From assembly GCA_964247055.1 (NCBI GenBank), contig OZ176055.1, forward strand, positions 9,486,001-9,550,000: a stretch of DNA of 64,000 nucleotides, in the 5' to 3' direction. Under the pieces are notes generated by a model. That model saw only the letters and a program-made list of their open reading frames with translations. It did no database searches and had not been told where the DNA came from. Positions 58,801-64,000 of this stretch are shown here, piece after piece. Each line of letters opens with the position of its first letter. Position 1 is the stretch's first letter. This DNA comes from Paragordius varius. Its lineage: Eukaryota; Nematomorpha. The position numbers were made by a program, and so were the translations under genes.

Positions 58801-60624
58801 TAATAGAGGAACCAATTTCTAAATCGAAGCGAAATATATATGTAAAAAATCCACAAAAAAGGTATAATTAAATTAAATTTATTATTCCATCCCCATATTT
58901 TATAGAGATTGTAATTATTTTCCTTTTATATGCAAGACTATAGTTTTTAACATTAAGTTAAATAAAAAAATCATTTTATAAAACCACTTACAACATACCA
59001 TTATACCATGCGGCTAAAAAGTACAAATGAAATAAAAAAAGTTAAAACCTTTCTCTTTTTAAAACAAAATAAGAAGTTTAGCAAAAAAACTTACTCGATA
59101 AAGTTGATTCTTCACTTGATTTATTTCGGTAAAAATGAGCATCTACCTAACAATTAAACATGAAAAGTATATTAAAATGCGTATAATAAACTATAATATA
59201 AATTGTATTATTTAAATTACAGAAAAAAGTTAAAACAAAACGTAAAAATTAATATGTTTTTTATAAAAACAACCATATGTATAAAATTTTAGTTTTACTA
59301 TATATATATATATATATATCTTATGGGTTTCAAAAAAAAATATGTACATTCACAATCGATTACGTTTTAAATTATTTAGATTAGAAAAAATCAAGATTCT
59401 TTGAGTTTCTACGTTTTATTTTAACAATTCAAATTATATTAAAACTAATTTACTTGTTTTTTTAAATAAAAAAAGATATATTAAACAAAAATAAAATTAC
59501 TTTTAAAAAATTATAAATTTCTTACTCTATCGACCTTTAGGAGACAACTTTCATCAAAGACGAAATGAACCTTAATCCCTTTAAATAGGATGTAAGGGTC
59601 ACTGGCATATTGTTGTATTATATCGGTGACGCCTTTAACATGGATTTGAGAAATGTTGAAAGATGCGAAATTTCTAGTCGAAAAAATATTCCATTTTATT
59701 AAAAATAGTTTTATCCATCATTCATTTATGAGTAAAAAATAGAAATATACGGATCAAGACCTAACTAAAAAATGAAAACTAAGTTTGTTAAATAAAATTA
59801 CATAATGTAAATTGCCTGTTTTTTGAAACTATATTTTAAAAAAAACCCGATGGGGTATAATAAAATATAGTTTTAAGGTATAAATAAGTTACCCTTGATT
59901 TTATAGTCAAAAAACCCGTAATTATATAAGAAATCAATAAAAAAATGGCTGAAAAAACATGAAACTCTTTATAAAATCGATAAGTTTATAAATAAATTTC
60001 AATTTTACTATAACTGTATCGAAAAAAAAGTTTCAGTAGTTATCTCAAAAAAAACGTATCTTAAAAAAACGTATAAACATAGTATGTACTTTAATTCGGG
60101 CTCAGATAAAAACGGCATTTCATCATAACTTATATTGAATGAAAAATCATGCATGTTTCGATTGAAAGTAACCACACGTTTTTGGCCACAAAAAGACATT
60201 CTAAAACAAAAAAATGCATATACTTTTTTAACAATTTATGAAAAATTATAAAATCTTATTTTCATAAATATGTAAAATCAATATAAAAGTAAATATTTTA
60301 TCAAAATATTTCACATATAAATCAAAAAAAAAAAAACCTTGGTATTAAAACTTTCTTAACAATTTCTCGTTCACTACCATCGTGGTTTTCATGCGAAACT
60401 TGTTCAATTTTAACCTCATTTTCAAACGTATTTTCTTTTAACACTGGTTCCTTGAAATATTCAATCTAGAAAAAAAAGGTGGAAAATTAAAAATAATTCT
60501 ATTTTAAGGTTAATTTATTAAGCAAAAGCGTAATTACCTTTATGGGGTATGGGAAGGCATCTTTTACAATGAATCGCTTTGCGACGAAACTTTGACTAAC
60601 ATAAGCAGCTTGATATGCGGCCCC

Positions 60625-60667
<43 letters not shown>

Positions 60668-63514
60668 CATTTACAATTCAAATTTACCCTTGAACAATTC
60701 AAGAGGCAAAGGATTAAAAAGTAAAAGGCTATCATTCATTTCATATGGAAAAGCATATTTTTAGGCCCCTAATTTTTTTTACTATATGGCCTGTGGGAAA
60801 ACAGTTTTTATAACTGAAAAATTGCATATAATCTTTATTAATAATCATAAGAATTGGAAAAAAACAAGGATCAAAAAACGATTTTCATTAAAATAATAGG
60901 AGTATCCTAAAAAATATTTAAATTGAATGTGATCTATATTGAATAATTTTCATAATTAAAAAAGCATATTTTTTTAACGAACTCTTACCCAAAGCGGCAT
61001 CTTCATCTGTGTTAAGTAATTTTCCTAGATCATTCCTATATTATGGAAAGACAAATTAAATAATTTTTATGTAATATAATTCAAACACAATTATTGTGTT
61101 AATAAAAATGCGCTAAAAAAATAAACTTTTTAGTATATTTAGCCAATTTTTCTTGTAAAATGGGTATCCGAGTAGGTGCACCAAATAGCAAAATTTGGGA
61201 AATATCATCCTGTATAAAATCGTACAGTAAAAAATAAAATTATTAAGATAAAATTTTACTTTGAAAAAGAAAACCATACTTTCAAAAATTTCCTTAATTA
61301 CAAATGTAAATAGTTAGTGGAGTGTGTTATTAGTAAATTATATATTTATTCCTTATTTAGCAATCCAAAACGATAGTTTATATTAAAATTTAAAGTTAAA
61401 AAAGTATGGATGATTATATGAAAAAATACTATTTCTCTTACTTTAAACTTTCTATAATTTCAATTTCAATGTACAAATTATTAATAAAAAAAAGAAAAGG
61501 CAAAAATTTTACTAAAGAGATTTCTGCAGATTTAACAGCCGTTTCTATAGGTTCTGTCGCCCGATCAAACAAATCCTGACAAAGCGTTTCAAAATCTTTA
61601 CGAGTAACTTCGATATCCAAATTTAACTCATCCACAATGTGTTCAACCTAAACATATATATAAATTTTTAGAATTATATAAAATTAGTTTTTTTTGACAT
61701 TTTGATTTATGTTAATTTTTGAAATAATATAGGCGTAAAAACATATAGCGAAAAAGTATAATGCAAACTATATAAATATACTCTTAAATTTCCCCTAAAA
61801 ACCCGTTCGAGGGATATTTTGAGAAATATTAAAAAATTTTAATAGGAAATATTGCTTATTTCACACTTTAATAGGGAAATTTGCAAAACAATAGTGTATG
61901 GAAAAAACCAAAAAATTTTGAAAAAACAATTATATCTTTTCTTTTTTCCATACACTCCTGTGCTGCAAATTGTCCAACTATAGTGCAAAATAAGCGCCCA
62001 TAAAAATGTACTCTATATGCAGGATATGAAGAAAAAAAATCGACAGCTTTATACTGTTTATATTGAGCTGCAAAATTTGGCCATTTATTTTATGGTTATT
62101 TGCGCCTTATTTTTGAAAATTTATTCATACCATTTACAACTCATATTCACCCTCAAGCAATTGAAATTTATCCTTGAAATAACTCAAATTCACCCTTGAA
62201 CGGGTGTTTTCGGACTAATAAAACTCATCATTAATATAAATTATTATTTTTTGGGCATAGTTATTTATTTTTTTCAAAATTATGTTGACATTAAACGTAA
62301 TTTAGACGTATAAGAATAAATAGGCTATTTTTAATAGTAACTTACAAATAATTTATTTTAGGGTGAATTGGAATTGGGGGGAGGGGAATTATAAATGGTT
62401 TATATATCCAATAAATCATATAGACTTGGTTATATTAGACATACACAATCATTGATAAATGTGATCCGGTCAACACTGAAAACAATCAAGTTAATAAAAA
62501 CTAGTTATATTAAATTTGAGTTAAGTTTTACATCTAGTAATTTGATTATTAAGTGCTTAATTAAAATTTATAGTATATTCGTTAAAAATGATTACCTTGG
62601 CCCTTGTATAAGTGTTGGCTGATAGTATTTTCATAACCTTACCTGCCTCAATATAAAGTTTCATCATAGCTTTTGCGTTTTGAGTTACGTCAATTAATTT
62701 ATTTTTTTCAGTTTGGGTGGATGATATGGTTTGTTCATTAAATTTTGTAGCTAAGTAATCACGTAGTCTAAGTTGAAAATTTCGACCCCCAATAGATCGA
62801 TCAAATCTAAAGTAAGTATTTTGCAAAAATATCATATAACTAAACATATTATACTGTAATATTTGAAAACCAAAAAAATCAATGTTTTTTAGTAAAGCGG
62901 CGTAATTTAAAAAGCAGTAGTTGCAATAATATTTATTAAATTTTAACCTTAAGGAAATACGATTCAAAAAATAGTATCTTTTTGGTTTATAATTAGAATT
63001 TAAGATTATGGTTTTAGCTTAGGGACAATCTTTTACATTTCACAAATATATACCATTTACAATTCAAATCAAAAACAATTCAAATTCACCCATAAACAAT
63101 TCTCACCCTTACCTTCAAATAAATTACATGTTTTAAGATTAAAAATTACCTATATTTAAATATATTTTTTTTAAAAAATTTTGTTTTGAATTAAAATAAT
63201 ACTGAAAAAATAATATAAGCCACAAAGAATATTTTATATTAATAATGATTTATTTTAGTTCGAAAACATATTTAATTTTAGGGTGAATTACGAGGGTGAA
63301 TTTGAATTGTACAAGGGTGAATTTGAACTGTAAATGGTATATTATTATATCTTTTATAATTTAACTTTCCATATCGTACTGTAAAAATTTATTATTTTTT
63401 TTAACATATAAAAATCATTTAAAACAAAAAACTTATACCCTAGACCCTTGACTGTTAATTGAGGTTGTAATCCGGTTAATGAACTGGAAGAATTCGCTTG
63501 AACCATTTGAAATG
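55884..63514 (-). CDS. HYOU1: hypoxia up-regulated protein 1 (GRP170), 5' end outside window
   Basis: Sixteen exons, 5' to 3': 63439-63514, 62596-62806, 61513-61647, 61127-61209, 60989-61035, 60538-60623, 60338-60465, 60090-60200, 59526-59673, 59095-59146, 58589-58818, 58131-58273, 57496-57709, 56811-57035, 56228-56507, 55884-55996; 759 residues in one frame. The first visible exon is QMVQANSSSSLTGLQPQLTV of the ATPase domain, joined to GLGFDRSIGGRNFQLRLRDY; then ILLFGAPTRIP and NTDEDAALGAAYQAA. The substrate-binding part has KRVVTFNRNMHDFSFNISY and GIKVHFVFDESCLLKVDR, an acidic Asn-rich loop (about 58589-58818), and the long helical lid (NSLEAAIF, LNETKEFL, EAMNQAKIL). It ends PPEEL, a variant of the ER-retrieval signal (NDEL in human). 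HYOU1 is an ER-lumen Hsp110-type chaperone and nucleotide exchange factor for BiP. The signal peptide and N-terminal ATPase exons lie beyond 64000. Confidence 0.95.
56550..56790. mobile_element. degenerate MITE family B remnant in HYOU1 intron
   Basis: TTAGACAAAACGTAAAAAGT, AGACAACCCTGATTTTTAGT and TTTATGTTTTGTGTTTAATT keep the order of the family but the termini are eroded. A similar remnant lies at about 59219-59420. Confidence 0.5.
60627..60702. repeat. TA microsatellite joined to a MITE family A left end
   Basis: A TA run at 60627-60661, then GACCATTTACAATTCAAATT and ACCCTTGAACAATTCAAG. Only the left end of the MITE remains. It abuts the acceptor of the HYOU1 exon 60538-60623. Confidence 0.75.
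61841..62016. mobile_element. MITE family C copy in HYOU1 intron
   Basis: ATTGCTTATTTCACACTTTA and AGTGTATGGAAAAAACC on the left, TTTTTTCCATACACTCCTGT and AGTGCAAAATAAGCGCCCAT on the right; the outer termini have drifted. Confidence 0.68.
62128..62399. mobile_element. MITE family A copy in HYOU1 intron
   Basis: TACCATTTACAACTCATATT at the left with CACCCTCAAGCAATTG-type repeats; GGGTGAATTGGAATTG and ATTATAAATGGT at the right. Confidence 0.72.
63051..63339. mobile_element. MITE family A, full copy in HYOU1 intron
   Basis: TACCATTTACAATTCAAATC at the left, AAGGGTGAATTTGAACTGTA then AATGGTA at the right, TA on both flanks. Several subterminal TTCACCC repeats on each side. Confidence 0.78.
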
Positions 63515-64000
63515 CTAAAATAAGATATAAATAAAAATATTTTTAACGATATACACAAAAAACTTGCAATATATGAATATCTAAAATACGGCATAACATA
63601 AAGAGGTTAAAAAAAATTTTTTTTATTGAACAAAAAAACGATATTTTGTAAACCGTATCGATATAATCGATTGTTTTTGGATATGAAATAAGGAATATTG
63701 AAGCACTTAAATTTATATTTTACTAAAAGGAAGAATTAGAAAAAACGTAACTGGGATCAAATATGGGTTTCTTTGTGAGATTTTTTTCAGACTTTTCCTT
63801 TTTATTCCCGTTTTTTTACTAAATCTGTTATACAGCTTCATAATGCAAAAACACAATTTCAGTAAAAATTTTATTTTGGCCCCAATTCCAAACAATTATG
63901 GATAGCGTAAAAAATGTTAAAACATTTGAAATAAATGGTTATAAAAGTATAATTTTAATGCTTGCTTTTTTTGTATGCAAAATAAATATACATAAATTTA
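63515..64000. other. HYOU1 intron continuing past the window edge
   Basis: The upstream exon expected to carry the phosphate-binding block (FYDMGSGST in human) is not here. The sequence is AT-rich with no supported exon. Confidence 0.6.

Noticed and set aside
59730-60010. Further family-B-like remnant in a HYOU1 intron
   Set aside because: A short ATACGGATCAAGACC-like match and a later TTTCAATTTTACT are present, but the internal family words are missing, so it is not listed as a copy.
63713-63895. Lysine-rich minus-strand open frame just upstream of the first visible HYOU1 exon
   Set aside because: One reading looks protein-like, but every acceptor that would lead into it puts a stop codon first, and HYOU1 has no such segment at this point. 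Treated as intron.

Overview
The window is AT-rich nuclear DNA from an animal. Every recognisable protein is a eukaryotic, mostly metazoan, family. The genes are split by GT-AG introns, and the non-coding space is packed with small inverted-repeat transposons and LINE remnants. The lineage cannot be fixed from sequence alone. The most telling trait is a set of eight ultra-short introns (23-33 nt) beside long introns of 69 nt to about 1.5 kb, with nothing in between. Dicyemid mesozoans are known for introns of about 26 nt, so a dicyemid or other reduced lophotrochozoan is one possibility, held loosely because most introns here are long.

Layout. 1-8 kb: two intronless minus-strand genes, a single-pass membrane protein of unknown family and a divergent class A GPCR, then AT-rich DNA. 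8.3-17.6 kb (+): a complete metastasis-associated (MTA) subunit of the NuRD complex in 17 exons, with two extra C2H2 fingers. 18.7-28.3 kb (-): complete RRM1, the large subunit of class I ribonucleotide reductase, in 15 exons. 28.3-36.9 kb: gene-free, with a GC-richer repeat block, a 58-bp minisatellite, a degenerate satellite of about 165 bp and several inverted-repeat elements. 37.0-42.6 kb (+): a DxxxD-type cation diffusion facilitator (probably Mn2+). 43.5-43.9 kb (-): a small single-domain rhodanese. 43.9-52.2 kb (+): complete Cactin. 52.4-55.2 kb (-): a decayed LINE. 55.9-63.5 kb (-): the 3' two thirds of HYOU1 (GRP170), whose 5' exons lie beyond the window.

The genes are housekeeping functions with no shared pathway: chromatin repression, dNTP synthesis, metal transport, splicing-associated Cactin and an ER chaperone. 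Arrangement is alternating. MTA/RRM1, CDF/rhodanese and Cactin/HYOU1 are convergent pairs; rhodanese and Cactin are head to head with only 41 bp between their start codons.

The most interesting signal is intron architecture. The ultra-short introns sit at the 5' ends of genes (MTA introns 1-3, RRM1 intron 1, CDF introns 1-2, both rhodanese introns), the reverse of the usual animal rule that first introns are longest. The remaining introns look inflated by three MITE families: A (TACCATTTACA ends), B (CAGTAAAAATTG ends) and C (TACAGTATGC hairpins). Two family-A copies have turned into intronic satellites of different parts of the element, and family-B copies are nested in a family-A copy and in the LINE.
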